DNA of 37,050 nt from Calditrichota bacterium. Its GTDB lineage: Bacteria; Calditrichota; Calditrichia; Calditrichales; J004. A program made the translations under genes and the position numbers. A model generated the notes under the pieces. That model saw only the letters and a program-made list of their open reading frames with translations. It was not told the origin of the DNA and ran no database searches. The stretch covers positions 1 to 37,050 of the forward strand of contig RFFS01000139.1 of assembly GCA_003696775.1 (NCBI GenBank). The letters are read 5' to 3'. Each line of letters opens with the position of its first letter. Positions within the stretch are counted from its first letter, which is position 1. Shown one piece after another: positions 1-8,530 of the stretch.

Positions 1-191
1 CATTTACCACAGTATGTAACCATGTATTAACCGGAATTCCGTGTTGTACATAAATTATAAGTTAAACCGGACATTTGTACAAAGAAAATATCTTGCTTCC
101 CTCTGTCAATGTCAGTATAATTTAGCCTTTTCAGTAGTTATCCGGTAATTAACAGATGTCCGTATAACTTAAACCATAAACGGAGAAATAC

Positions 192-1919
192 ATGGGTCAG
201 GCATATCAGGACCTTTTACAATCGATTCCTGTTCATTTACGCCACTTTGTGGTTGATCAAAACTACAGCCGTTACACCGCGCAGGATCATGCCTTGTGGC
301 GGTATATCATGCGCCGTAATATGGCTTTTTTGAAAGATGTGGCCCATCCGGCATATGTAAACGGACTGATAAAAACCGGCATTTCCACGGAATATATTCC
401 CAATGTATTTGAAATGAATGAGGCACTCGGCAAAATCGGCTGGAAAGCGGTCATTGTGGACGGCTTTTTACCTCCGGCCGTTTTTATGGAATTTCAGCTA
501 CACCGCATTTTGGTTATTTCCGCCGATATGCGCACCATCGAACATGCTCTGTACACACCGGCTCCCGATATTGTCCATGAGGCCGCCGGTCACGCACCGA
601 TCATCGCCGATCCGGAATACGCGTCTTTTCTGCAACGATTCGGCTATTACGGCACCAAAGCCTTTTCATCACAAAAAGATATTGAGATTTATGAGGCGAT
701 CCGTCTGCTATCCATCATAAAAGAGTATCCGGCCACGCCGCCGGAAGAAATCGAGCGCGCCGAGGCCGACCTGAAACAGAAAATTGCGGAAAACACGCGA
801 CCGTCGGAAATGACTCTTTTATCACGCATGCATTGGTGGACGGTAGAATACGGACTGATCGGTACGCCGGATGACTATAAAATTTATGGCGCCGGTTTGT
901 TATCTTCGGTGGGTGAAAGTAAAAACTGTCTGCGGGATTCGGTGAAAAAGCTGCCCTTAACCCTGGATTGCATCAACTATAATTATGATATCACCAAGGA
1001 GCAACCGCAACTGTTTGTCAACAGAGACTGGGCGCACCTAAATGCCGTTTTGGAAGAATACGCCGAAACCCTGGCTTTCCGACGGGGTGGTGTTTACGGG
1101 ATGGAGCAGGCCAAATCCTGCGGCGGGGTAAGCACGGTACAGCTGAGCAGCGGGGTGCAGATATCGGGTATGTTGCACGGTTACGCCGCGGAGGGGTACA
1201 CGATAAATTTTTTACGCATGCAGGGCCCGGTGAGCCTGGCCGTTGACGGGCAACAACTTGAAGGGCATGGTACGGATTATCATCGAGATGGGTACAGTAC
1301 GCCTGTGGGACGATGGAAAAATGTCGCCAAAGATCCGTCCGGGTTGAGCAATGGCGATTTACAAAAAATGGGCATTGTAAAAGATAGCCGGGCAACTTTG
1401 GAATTTGAATCGGGTATTATGGTTAACGGGATTGTGCGCCGGGTGCTTTTTCATGAAGACAAGCTGCTTTTGATAACCTGGTCCGATTGCACGGTGAAAG
1501 GGCCCGAAGGACAGATTTTATTTCAACCGGACTGGGGTATGTTTGATATGGCCGTGGGCGCTTCCATCCCCTCGGTTTTTTCCGGTACGGCGGATAAGGA
1601 GCGGCATAATGTTTTCCCTCCAAAGTCGGAAAAAGTGGCCATACCATTGGAATATGATACCGCGGCTCAAAAACTGCATGCCATGTATAAGCAAATCAGA
1701 GAAATACGTCAAAGTGAGAAACCGGACCCGGCAGCCTTGCAAAACATACGTGTTCTATTGGATGAACGTTATCCGGATGAATGGCTGCTACGCCTTGAAC
1801 TGCTTGAGCTAAGCAATGATGACGGCGAGAAAATCCATTTGCAAAAGGCATTAAGTCGTATTTCGCAACAGGGTTCCGATAAAAAAGAATTGATTGAAGC
1901 GGGCCTGGCTTTACTATAA
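192..1919 (+). CDS. Aromatic amino acid hydroxylase (phenylalanine 4-monooxygenase family), long form
   Basis: This is a 575-residue protein. The first ~250 residues carry the iron site of pterin-dependent aromatic amino acid hydroxylases: HEAAGH gives ligands H129 and H134, and the WWTVEYGL segment gives E219. Such enzymes hydroxylate Phe, Tyr or Trp with tetrahydropterin and O2; substrate cannot be told from the sequence. Typical bacterial PhhA is about half this length, and there is no N-terminal ACT regulatory domain. The extra ~300 C-terminal residues have no motif I recognise; long forms like this are known in Bacteroidota-type genomes. The ATG at 192 has a GGAG ribosome site about 6 nt upstream. 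The gene is monocistronic here and converges on a TPR gene 39 nt away. Confidence is high for the family, low for the substrate. Confidence 0.9.
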   Translation: MGQAYQDLLQSIPVHLRHFVVDQNYSRYTAQDHALWRYIMRRNMAFLKDVAHPAYVNGLIKTGISTEYIPNVFEMNEALGKIGWKAVIVDGFLPPAVFMEFQLHRILVISADMRTIEHALYTPAPDIVHEAAGHAPIIADPEYASFLQRFGYYGTKAFSSQKDIEIYEAIRLLSIIKEYPATPPEEIERAEADLKQKIAENTRPSEMTLLSRMHWWTVEYGLIGTPDDYKIYGAGLLSSVGESKNCLRDSVKKLPLTLDCINYNYDITKEQPQLFVNRDWAHLNAVLEEYAETLAFRRGGVYGMEQAKSCGGVSTVQLSSGVQISGMLHGYAAEGYTINFLRMQGPVSLAVDGQQLEGHGTDYHRDGYSTPVGRWKNVAKDPSGLSNGDLQKMGIVKDSRATLEFESGIMVNGIVRRVLFHEDKLLLITWSDCTVKGPEGQILFQPDWGMFDMAVGASIPSVFSGTADKERHNVFPPKSEKVAIPLEYDTAAQKLHAMYKQIREIRQSEKPDPAALQNIRVLLDERYPDEWLLRLELLELSNDDGEKIHLQKALSRISQQGSDKKELIEAGLALL

Positions 1920-1958
1920 AGCGACATGGCCCGGAAGGAAATATTAAAAGCCTTCGTG

Positions 1959-2702
1959 TTATTCATTCTCCAACAGAGCCAGCACCTCATGCTTAAAGGA
2001 TAATTCCAACTGCTCAATCTTGTTCAGCTCCATGCGGATGATATCCGCCGAAGTATGGTACTCGATGGGATAATTGGGGTAAATTTCCGGCCGGCCCGAT
2101 AAACGCGGTGGCTGATCCTGCAATAATTCCATCAGGAACAAGGCCTGGTACAGATATGTCCGGGCACTGTCGAACTCCCCGGTGTGGAACAGAATAAGAC
2201 CCTTTAAATGGGCGTACAGGGCACTGCCGCTGTTTTCGCTGATGGCCTGGTTGATGCATTTCAGGGCCATGTCGAAATCTTTTTCATCATAATAAAGCAC
2301 GGCCGCCAGGTAGTTGAGATATTCGTCATCGGGATAATTTTCACGTGTTTCATAGATATAGCGGCGGTAGCGTACCTGGTAGTCTTTCCAGGCCAGTTCG
2401 CTGTTCACCTCAAAAATACGCTGAATGCTGGCCGGTGTAATAAGACGCACGGAATCATCCAGGCGCAGAAAGATGGTCATGATACGTTCAAAGGAAAAGG
2501 GTTCGTCATCGTAGAAGTCCGGCGCGTTGGACGGCGGTTGCATGCGGAATTTTTCCACATATTCGGCATTGTTTTTTATGAACACCTCATTGCCGATATC
2601 CATCACCAACTGTATGGTTTCGATGGTGAAATCATGGGAGTAGGAGCGTTCGCAAAAGACGTCATAAATCTCCTTAAACGATTTTTTGATGGCTTCCCGC
2701 AT
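1959..2702 (-). CDS. Tetratricopeptide-repeat protein of unknown role
   Basis: This is a 247-residue soluble protein with no signal peptide. Its C-terminal half holds helical repeats of TPR character (YLNYLAAVLYYDEKDFDMALKCIN, then a second repeat containing LKGLILFHTGEFDSARTYL). The N-terminal ~100 residues are acidic and aromatic and match no family I know. An ATG at 2783 would add 27 residues, but the ATG at 2702 has a clear AGGGAAG ribosome site 7 nt upstream, so I chose it. The gene stands alone, convergent with the hydroxylase and divergent from the outer-membrane cluster. It probably acts as a protein-protein scaffold; no partner is indicated. Confidence 0.75.
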   Translation of the reverse strand: MREAIKKSFKEIYDVFCERSYSHDFTIETIQLVMDIGNEVFIKNNAEYVEKFRMQPPSNAPDFYDDEPFSFERIMTIFLRLDDSVRLITPASIQRIFEVNSELAWKDYQVRYRRYIYETRENYPDDEYLNYLAAVLYYDEKDFDMALKCINQAISENSGSALYAHLKGLILFHTGEFDSARTYLYQALFLMELLQDQPPRLSGRPEIYPNYPIEYHTSADIIRMELNKIEQLELSFKHEVLALLENE

Positions 2703-2904
2703 AAAGACTTCCCTTTCTTTTTGCTCTGATATAATAATCGAGAGCTTCGGGAAGAGTTTAAATATCGATGGGCAGTTGGACAAAATCGGATGCGGAGTGA
2801 TATGAACCGGATGGCGCGGTTTGTGTATAAAAAACGGTCCGGGCGGTTGTTTGCAGGTTTGATTTAAATGAGTTAATTTTTACATCCCATACACAAGGAG
2901 AATC

Positions 2905-3540
2905 ATGATGTTAAAAAAAATAAGTTTTTTTCTGTTGGCGGGCGTTACCCTGATGTGGGCCAGTGACCGAATAACCGAATTCAGCGTGGGTATGCTGGTG
3001 CCGGCTGATGCCGAAAAAGGTTTTTACGGCGGACTCAACATGGGGCGCATGGTCGATGAAAATGTCGGGGTAAGTTTCGGGTTTAATGTTTACCGCAGTA
3101 GTTATAATAAAAAATCCCAGATTGGTGAAAAAGATAATACCGGTCAAATTGTTGTTTCCACCAAACAATATGAGTTACAGCAAAGCGCCACGGCTTTGCC
3201 GCTTTTTTTCCAGTTGCACTATGTCGGCCAAATAACACCCAGTCTGGATTTGAAGGTAACCGGCGGTATTGGTTATGAACTGCTCTGGAATTCCATTACC
3301 AATTATGTAACCCAGGAGGATGACACCCAGTTCTTCTCCGGATTTGCCTGGCATCTTGGCGCCGGCGTCAGTATTCCCATCAGCCGCGCGGCCGACTTTT
3401 ACGGCGAAGCCTTTTATCATGGAGGCGTGCCCAGCCAGGACGGCGGTAAAACCGTGGAAGGTCTGCCGGTTATTTCCGAGGTGGATATGTCCGGTTTGGG
3501 TTTAAGAGTAGGCGTCCGGTTGTACGGATTCGGATTTTAA
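2905..3540 (+). CDS. Outer-membrane beta-barrel protein (OmpA/porin-like, ~211 aa)
   Basis: The protein starts with a lysine-rich n-region and a hydrophobic stretch ending around WASD, a plausible signal peptide. The rest alternates polar and hydrophobic residues with frequent aromatics and glycines (GYELLW, GAGVSIPI, GLGLRVGVRLYGFGF) and ends in a C-terminal Phe, the usual terminal signature of BAM-inserted barrels. The length suits an eight-stranded barrel. Two tandem ATG codons (2905, 2908) follow an AAGGAGA ribosome site. The stop lies 4 nt before the SpoIID-type lipoprotein gene, so the two are probably translated together. The specific function is not recognisable. Confidence 0.75.
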   Translation: MMLKKISFFLLAGVTLMWASDRITEFSVGMLVPADAEKGFYGGLNMGRMVDENVGVSFGFNVYRSSYNKKSQIGEKDNTGQIVVSTKQYELQQSATALPLFFQLHYVGQITPSLDLKVTGGIGYELLWNSITNYVTQEDDTQFFSGFAWHLGAGVSIPISRAADFYGEAFYHGGVPSQDGGKTVEGLPVISEVDMSGLGLRVGVRLYGFGF

Positions 3541-3544
3541 TTTA

Positions 3545-4777
3545 ATGCGGGTCAACCGTTTATATCTTCTTTATGTGGCCGGATTGCTCTTTCTGACCGT
3601 TGCCTGCACGCCCCGCTTACAGGGACCGTCCGGAGCGCCGCCGCCCTCGCCGCCCGTGCGCGTGTTGATTGGTGAAGTGACGCATAAAGACAGCCTGACA
3701 TTCAGCGGCGCCTGTTACCTGTACACACCGGAAGCGCGATACGCTTTCGGAAATAATAATAACCGGCTCACCGTCACCGTGGACAGCAGCGGCTTCCGTT
3801 TGTATAACTCAAAACGTTTTTTTCGCTTTTTGCCGGGTGATCAGGTACGTATCGAACCGACCGCCGGCGCTCGATTTCATTTTCATAACAAGGCGTATGG
3901 TGGCACGCTTATGCTTCGTCATACCTCAAAGGAGCTGCGGCTGGTGGAGCATCTGCCGGTTGAAGAATATCTGCGCGGTGTGGTACCGGCGGAAATTTTC
4001 ACCACGCGCGCCGAATGGTTCGAGGCGGTTAAGGCCCAGGCGGTGGTGGCCCGTACCTATGTGGCCGCCCGTATGAAACGCAACGCCGACAAAGTGTTTG
4101 ATGTTTATGGCGATGTGCGTGACCAGGCCTATGGGGGCGTCGGGAATCATACCGCACTGGCTGACCAGGCGGTACGCGACACGCGCGGCAGTGTTTTAAT
4201 GTATGAAAACAAACTGATCGAGGCCTATTATCACGCCTGTGACGGTGGTATTTCCGAAGACCCCGGGGAAGTGTGGGGAAACGCGGCCCCGCCTTACCTG
4301 TCCGTTCGCCAGGATGTGTTGGCCGATAGCTTTGCCTGCGGTGGCGCCACCGTTTTCCGCTGGCATCAAACCCTGACGGTTGCTCAACTGGACAGCGCCT
4401 TTGCCGATCGGTTCGGTTTCTCCCTGCGAGATTCCACGGTGAAAGACACCACATGCATCCCGATAAGTTTAAACGTGGCCCGACGCAGCGCCTCCGGACG
4501 CGTGACGCGTTTAAATCTGAAATATGGTACGTATCAAAAAACGCTGAAGGGCAATGAAATCCGTCGCTTTTTGGCCTGGCCTCCCGGCGGTTACCTGCCC
4601 AGTACCCTTTTCCGTCTGGAAAGCGACGACAACCGGATTCATATTATCGGCGGGGGCAACGGACATGGCGTGGGGATGTGTCAATACGGCGCCATGGCGC
4701 GCAGTCGTGCCGGCATGCGGTTTTATCATATCCTGCAAAGTTATTATCCGGGGACCCGGCTGGAGAAAATATGGTAG
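3545..4777 (+). CDS. SpoIID/LytB-domain lipoprotein, putative lytic transglycosylase
   Basis: This 410-residue protein has a lipoprotein signal with Cys21 (LTVAC lipobox) and a proline-rich linker near residues 27-37. A SpoIID/LytB domain follows: the EYLRGVVPAE segment places a glutamate at 150, equivalent to the proposed catalytic Glu of Bacillus SpoIID, followed by KAQAVVARTY and, near the C-terminus, the family hallmark GHGVGMCQYGA. SpoIID proteins cleave glycan strands that have lost their stem peptides. There is no obvious ribosome site; the ATG lies 4 nt after the preceding stop, which fits translational coupling. The C-terminus overlaps the next gene by 7 nt. The expected site of action is the inner face of the outer membrane, on peptidoglycan. 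Confidence 0.9.
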   Translation: MRVNRLYLLYVAGLLFLTVACTPRLQGPSGAPPPSPPVRVLIGEVTHKDSLTFSGACYLYTPEARYAFGNNNNRLTVTVDSSGFRLYNSKRFFRFLPGDQVRIEPTAGARFHFHNKAYGGTLMLRHTSKELRLVEHLPVEEYLRGVVPAEIFTTRAEWFEAVKAQAVVARTYVAARMKRNADKVFDVYGDVRDQAYGGVGNHTALADQAVRDTRGSVLMYENKLIEAYYHACDGGISEDPGEVWGNAAPPYLSVRQDVLADSFACGGATVFRWHQTLTVAQLDSAFADRFGFSLRDSTVKDTTCIPISLNVARRSASGRVTRLNLKYGTYQKTLKGNEIRRFLAWPPGGYLPSTLFRLESDDNRIHIIGGGNGHGVGMCQYGAMARSRAGMRFYHILQSYYPGTRLEKIW

Positions 4778-5541
4778 GAAAAAGAATTGGCACGGCTGTC
4801 CTGATATGGGGCCTGTTGGCGGCATGTCAGCCGGGGTTGATCCGGGAACAACGGACCCGTACGAAACAGCCGACGCCGGACAGCACACTTTATTATACAC
4901 AAAAGGTATTGAAAGATTCGTTTTTGGATAGTCTTAAAAACGACCACTCAGCTGTTACCGTTTACCTGACCCTGACACCGCCCCCCGCGCCGCCGCCCCC
5001 GCGTTTTAAAACCATTGACGGGTTTCGTGTTCAGCTTTTTGCCGGCCTGGATTCCTTAAACGGAAAAAGTCTGGCAGCCGGTTTGTCCGCCGTGGCCGGT
5101 GATACGGTCTATTTTTTTCGGGAACAAGGCTTATATAAAGTACAGGTGGGGGATTACGCCTGGCGCAATGAGGCCGACATGAAGGTTTTGGATTTGCGTA
5201 AAAAGGGCTATCTGCAGGGCTGGGTGGTGCAACGTCCCATAAACTGGCCGGCCGACAGCACCGACGCATCCGTAAATGCCGGCCCGGCCGCGGACCCCGC
5301 GCCGCCGGCGCCGGTTCAACAAGGCGCGTACCATGTGCAGGTTCTGGTCACGGCGGATGCTCAAAAAGCGCATACTGTCCGGGCGCAATTGCAAAATAAA
5401 TGGGGGCACAGCGTGGAAGTTTTGAATCGGGGAGGTGTGTATAAAATTGTTTTTGGCGCATTTCAAACCAGGGAAGATGCGGAAAAATGGCGTGACCGTT
5501 TAAAGGAAAATGGTTTTAAAGATGCCTGGATCACACACTAA
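4771..5541 (+). CDS. Lipoprotein with two SPOR domains
   Basis: This is a 256-residue lipoprotein with Cys19 (LLAAC lipobox). Two SPOR-type modules can be read, at about residues 84-154 (GFRVQLFAGL ... YKVQVGDY) and 186-255 (YHVQVLVTAD ... YKIVFGAF), separated by a Pro/Ala-rich linker. SPOR domains bind peptidoglycan glycan strands denuded of stem peptides, mainly at division septa. The frame is open further upstream (ATG at 4678), but the ATG at 4771 has GGAG 5 nt upstream and begins exactly at a lipoprotein signal. It overlaps the stop of the SpoIID-type gene by 7 nt, so the two products are probably made together and act on the same glycan substrate. Confidence 0.9.
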   Translation: MVGKRIGTAVLIWGLLAACQPGLIREQRTRTKQPTPDSTLYYTQKVLKDSFLDSLKNDHSAVTVYLTLTPPPAPPPPRFKTIDGFRVQLFAGLDSLNGKSLAAGLSAVAGDTVYFFREQGLYKVQVGDYAWRNEADMKVLDLRKKGYLQGWVVQRPINWPADSTDASVNAGPAADPAPPAPVQQGAYHVQVLVTADAQKAHTVRAQLQNKWGHSVEVLNRGGVYKIVFGAFQTREDAEKWRDRLKENGFKDAWITH

Positions 5542-5552
5542 GCGAGGCATGT

Positions 5553-6701
5553 ATGACCTTTTATTATAACTATAAGGATTTGCTGAAGAGCCCGCGGCTG
5601 GCTTTGGGGCCGCAGAGAATTTTTCTTTCCACGCTAAGCGTGGCTCTGGCGCATATCGTCTATTTTACAGGAAGCCATGCCGCATTATTGTGGGACGGAC
5701 GTGATTTTATGTCCACCTGGCGTATGTACGGTTTGTTGCCCTGGCCGGTGATGGAAGGTTTATCCACGGGGCCGCATATCCTGGCGGTGAGTACTTTGGT
5801 CATCAGTGCACTGATCATTTTGTTGGGTAATACCACGCTGGCTCGATCGGCCTATATGACGCTGCGTCGAAACTATTTTTATACCAGTCGCCAGGCGGTG
5901 GAATTTGTCCGCTCAAAGGCTACTTCGGTTGTAGGTGTGTATCTGACTTATTTTTTTCTGATCGCCCCGTTTATATTGGGCGCGCTGGGCATGGCTGTCA
6001 TCGGAACCGTGTATGGCATCGGTGATATCATCAATGCCCTGGGAACGCTTGTGTACATTTTTGCCGGACTGATCCTGCTTTTTCTAACACTCTCCATGAT
6101 CATTTCGTTCTTTCTTGCTCCGGCAATCATTGCCGCCCGCGAAGAAGACGGATTCGGCACGGCTGTGGAATGTATGCGCCTGTTGTGGGGGGAACCATGG
6201 CGTTTGATTACCTACGGTATTTTAACGGTGGTGCTGGCACTGATTTTCACCATCGCCTTTGCTTTTGCCATTAAAGTCGGGCTGATCATCTATTCGATTC
6301 TCTTTTTACCGTTGATGCATTCACTGGCGCCCTTGCTGGATACCGCTCTGGCCTGGCTGCAACAATCCATGGGCGGACTGGATGCCTTGCTGCGTTCCCT
6401 GTTGGGTGAAAAAGGCGCGCGTCTTTTATATCTAAAAAAGCATTACGAACCGATTGCCTTGCCCCTGTCGCGTCAAATCGCCGCGACGATCATCTATTTC
6501 TTTTTGATGATTACCGGATACATGACCGTCGGCTATGCTCTTTCCCTGATCAACAGTGCGCTGGTCACCTCTATTGTGATTTTTGACAGTCATTTGAATC
6601 AAAGCGACCTGTTGAATCGCGCGGACTCCCAAATCGACAGTGGTGAGTTTGAATTCAACCCCCGGGAGAACACCAAAAACCTAAGCGACAAAACAACCTG
6701 A
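5553..6701 (+). CDS. Polytopic membrane protein of unknown function
   Basis: This 382-residue protein has about six hydrophobic spans: near 30, 75-92, 120-150, 160-195 (probably two), 215-250 and 300-330. A hydrophilic tail rich in D, S and N follows. There is no signal peptide and no motif I can tie to a family. The segment APAIIAAREEDGFGTAVECMRLLWGEPWR, a cytoplasmic loop following a helix that ends in Pro-Ala, resembles the arrangement in DUF975/DUF4013-type uncharacterised membrane proteins, but I cannot assign it. It lies 11 nt after the SPOR gene with a GAGG ribosome site, so it is the last gene of the envelope operon and may serve peptidoglycan or division-related work. Confidence 0.7.
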   Translation: MTFYYNYKDLLKSPRLALGPQRIFLSTLSVALAHIVYFTGSHAALLWDGRDFMSTWRMYGLLPWPVMEGLSTGPHILAVSTLVISALIILLGNTTLARSAYMTLRRNYFYTSRQAVEFVRSKATSVVGVYLTYFFLIAPFILGALGMAVIGTVYGIGDIINALGTLVYIFAGLILLFLTLSMIISFFLAPAIIAAREEDGFGTAVECMRLLWGEPWRLITYGILTVVLALIFTIAFAFAIKVGLIIYSILFLPLMHSLAPLLDTALAWLQQSMGGLDALLRSLLGEKGARLLYLKKHYEPIALPLSRQIAATIIYFFLMITGYMTVGYALSLINSALVTSIVIFDSHLNQSDLLNRADSQIDSGEFEFNPRENTKNLSDKTT

Positions 6702-6791
6702 TTCACGCCCTCTTTTGGCCACATGGCGTTGGTGACCTCAGTCCCGGTTGCATGACGTGACGGCGCCATCTTTCCAAAATCCAAAAAAAAT

Positions 6792-6819
6792 TTGCATCCT
6801 TGTAAAAATGATGTATCTT
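6792..6819 (+). promoter_or_regulatory. Candidate sigma-70-type promoter of the blaI-M56 operon
   Basis: A TTGCAT hexamer (6792-6797) and a TATCTT hexamer (6814-6819) are separated by 16 nt. They lie directly upstream of a perfect palindrome and 49 nt before the repressor ATG. The boxes are imperfect, and the assignment rests on position as much as on sequence. Confidence 0.45.
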
Positions 6820-6820
6820 T

Positions 6821-6838
6821 CTACTATATATATAGTAG
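6821..6838. promoter_or_regulatory. Perfect 18-bp palindrome, putative BlaI-type operator
   Basis: CTACTATATATATAGTAG is its own reverse complement. It sits just downstream of the candidate -10 box, where a bound dimer would block initiation. BlaI/MecI repressors bind short dyads of the ACTACAnnTGTAGT kind, and the outer CTACTA/TAGTAG arms here resemble that. The next gene encodes a BlaI-family repressor, so autoregulation is the natural reading. A partial half-site (AATAGTAA) lies at 6851-6858. Confidence 0.7.
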
Positions 6839-6867
6839 ATAAACTAAACAAATAGTAAGGAGCGGTT

Positions 6868-7254
6868 ATGGCGCCACCCAAAGGGCTCTCCCGTCTGGAA
6901 TGGGAAGTGATGCAGCACATCTGGGAAATGGAAAAGGCGGTTTCTGTCCGCCAGGTGTTGGATAAAGCGTATCCCGCGGGCGAAAAAGCCTATACCACCG
7001 TTCAGACCGTCATGAATAATCTTAGGGATAAGGGATATTTGAAGGCTGAAAAAATCGGTCTGGTCAACTTTTACGCGCCATTGTTTCCCCGTGAACAGAT
7101 GGTACAAAGGGAAACGCGTCATTTTGTGGAGCGTGTATTTAACGGTTCCTTTTCATCGCTGGCCAGTTACTTGATCGGGTCGGAAAATTTGACCGCCGGG
7201 GAAATCGAAGATTTGAAAAAATTGTTGGAGGAACGCCATGACGCTGCTGATTGA
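6868..7254 (+). CDS. BlaI/MecI/CopY-family transcriptional repressor
   Basis: This is a 128-residue protein, the usual length for BlaI/MecI. The winged helix covers residues ~5-75 (LSRLEWEVMQHIWEM, VRQVLDKAYP, YTTVQTVMNNLRDKGYL, then a basic wing before FYAPLF). The C-terminal helices (~80-125) form the dimerisation part that is cleaved in classic systems. The ATG has an AAGGAGCG ribosome site. The 3' end overlaps the M56 peptidase gene by 17 nt, the standard repressor/sensor-protease pairing. The perfect palindrome upstream is its likely operator. Because the partner has no penicillin-binding sensor domain, beta-lactam induction should not be assumed. Confidence 0.92.
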   Translation: MAPPKGLSRLEWEVMQHIWEMEKAVSVRQVLDKAYPAGEKAYTTVQTVMNNLRDKGYLKAEKIGLVNFYAPLFPREQMVQRETRHFVERVFNGSFSSLASYLIGSENLTAGEIEDLKKLLEERHDAAD

Positions 7255-8476
7255 TATCACCATTTGGGCCCGTGAATGGTGGGGCTGGTTTGAGCCGCTG
7301 GCCCTGCAAGGCACCTTATTCGGTTTGTTTATATGGGGCGCGGGCCGTCTGTTACGGTATTACCCCGCGTGGTGGCTTAAGGTGTTATACATCATCGGTT
7401 TTATACGATTATTGGTGCCCCTGCCGGAGTTGGGTGGCGAATGGCCGCTTATTCCGGACACATTGTCGGCGCCTCCGGTGGCCGCGTCCGTGCAACAGGT
7501 TTATCACCATCTGCTATCGCCCGATTTAAGCTTTTACTTTTTTCTTGTCTGGATAGGCGGCATGCTTGTTATGCTTATCGGTACGGTACGTGCCCAAATC
7601 CGCCTGCGTAACATGTTCCGCGCCGCCCGTCCGGTAACCTTATCCGGGGAAGAAAGCGCCGGCATAAACCTCCCGGCGCGCGTGCGCTGCTATCTGGCTA
7701 ACGATCAGCACGGCCCCTTGTTAAGCGGTCTATGGCGTCCCCGGCTGTTGTTGCCCGGGCAATGGGCCCGACTTGGGAAGGAGCAAAAACGGCTTATTCT
7801 GGCGCATGAACTGAAGCACCTACGGGGAGCCGACCCGCTATGGTTAATGTTGGCCAGAGTGGCGCGCATTGTTCATTTTTACAACCCCCTCGTACATATT
7901 CTGGAAAAACAGTTTATAGATAATATGGAAAAAAGCTGTGATGACGCCACCCTGCGTCAATTGAACATGAACCGAAAAACGTACGGCACTTCATTGCTGG
8001 ATATCGCCTCTACAGCCGTACCGGGATTGGCGCTGCCTTTTTCGCATACCCATAACAAACTTAAAAAACGCATTTTATATCACCTAAACCGAAAGGAGCA
8101 ATCCATGCGTATTCCCCTCGTCATTGTTGTTTCGGCCACCCTGATGGCCCTGTTATTCACCGCTTCCTGCAGCCAGGAAAAGGATTATGTGGACTTTTTC
8201 AATCTTGATCAAAAGCCTGCGCTTGAGAAGAAAGTGGCGCCGCGTTATCCCGCATCCGCCAAAGAAGCCGGCATTACCGGACGGGTAGTGCTTAAAGTTT
8301 ATATCAATGAAGATGGCAAAGTTGATAAGGCGGAAGTCTTAAAATCCGTTAATGAAGACCTTGATGAAGCGGCTATGGAAGCGGCTTCCGGTTTAACCTT
8401 TTCACCCGGAATAAAAAACGGGGAGAAGGTGCCTTGCATCATGGCCGTACCGTATGATTTCCGGTTAAAACAATAA
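7238..8476 (+). CDS. M56 (BlaR1-type) membrane metallopeptidase fused to a TonB C-terminal domain
   Basis: This is a 412-residue protein. N-terminal membrane spans (about 25-60 and 98-116) precede a cytoplasmic zinc protease domain with HELKH at 190-194 and a downstream EKSCDD (E231 as likely third ligand), the M56 layout. A final span lies near 293-312. The periplasmic end (~325-412) is a TonB C-terminal domain (YPASAKEAGITGRVVLKVYINEDG ... AMEAASGLTFSPG), not a penicillin-binding sensor. In BlaR1 the protease triggers cleavage of the BlaI-type repressor; the TonB-like module presumably senses or contacts an envelope component. M56-TonB fusions are known in Bacteroidota and relatives, but their signal is generally unknown. 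The GGAGG ribosome site lies inside the repressor gene. Confidence 0.88.
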   Translation: MTLLIDITIWAREWWGWFEPLALQGTLFGLFIWGAGRLLRYYPAWWLKVLYIIGFIRLLVPLPELGGEWPLIPDTLSAPPVAASVQQVYHHLLSPDLSFYFFLVWIGGMLVMLIGTVRAQIRLRNMFRAARPVTLSGEESAGINLPARVRCYLANDQHGPLLSGLWRPRLLLPGQWARLGKEQKRLILAHELKHLRGADPLWLMLARVARIVHFYNPLVHILEKQFIDNMEKSCDDATLRQLNMNRKTYGTSLLDIASTAVPGLALPFSHTHNKLKKRILYHLNRKEQSMRIPLVIVVSATLMALLFTASCSQEKDYVDFFNLDQKPALEKKVAPRYPASAKEAGITGRVVLKVYINEDGKVDKAEVLKSVNEDLDEAAMEAASGLTFSPGIKNGEKVPCIMAVPYDFRLKQ

Positions 8477-8488
8477 CAATCCCCTCGG

Positions 8489-8524
8489 CGCCCCGGCGGG
8501 CGATAGCTCCCGGGGCGTTTTTTT
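8489..8524 (+). terminator. Rho-independent terminator after the blaI-M56 operon
   Basis: An 8-bp GC-rich stem (CGCCCCGG / CCGGGGCG, 8489-8496 with 8510-8517) is followed by seven T residues, 12 nt after the M56 stop. There is no T-run on the opposite side, so it acts only in the plus direction and protects the convergent aminoacylase gene. Confidence 0.85.
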
Positions 8525-8530
8525 ATCGAT

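Noticed and set aside
1-191. Possible regulatory RNA or partial gene at the window start
   Set aside because: No coding frame or convincing fold was seen; I only recognise the ribosome site of the hydroxylase gene.
2208-2729. 173-aa plus-strand frame opposite the TPR gene
   Set aside because: It is the mirror of a real coding region with TPR repeats and a good ribosome site; composition fits an antisense shadow.
4678-4770. Upstream start for the double-SPOR protein
   Set aside because: The ATG at 4771 has a ribosome site and begins a lipoprotein signal; the extension lies within the SpoIID coding region.
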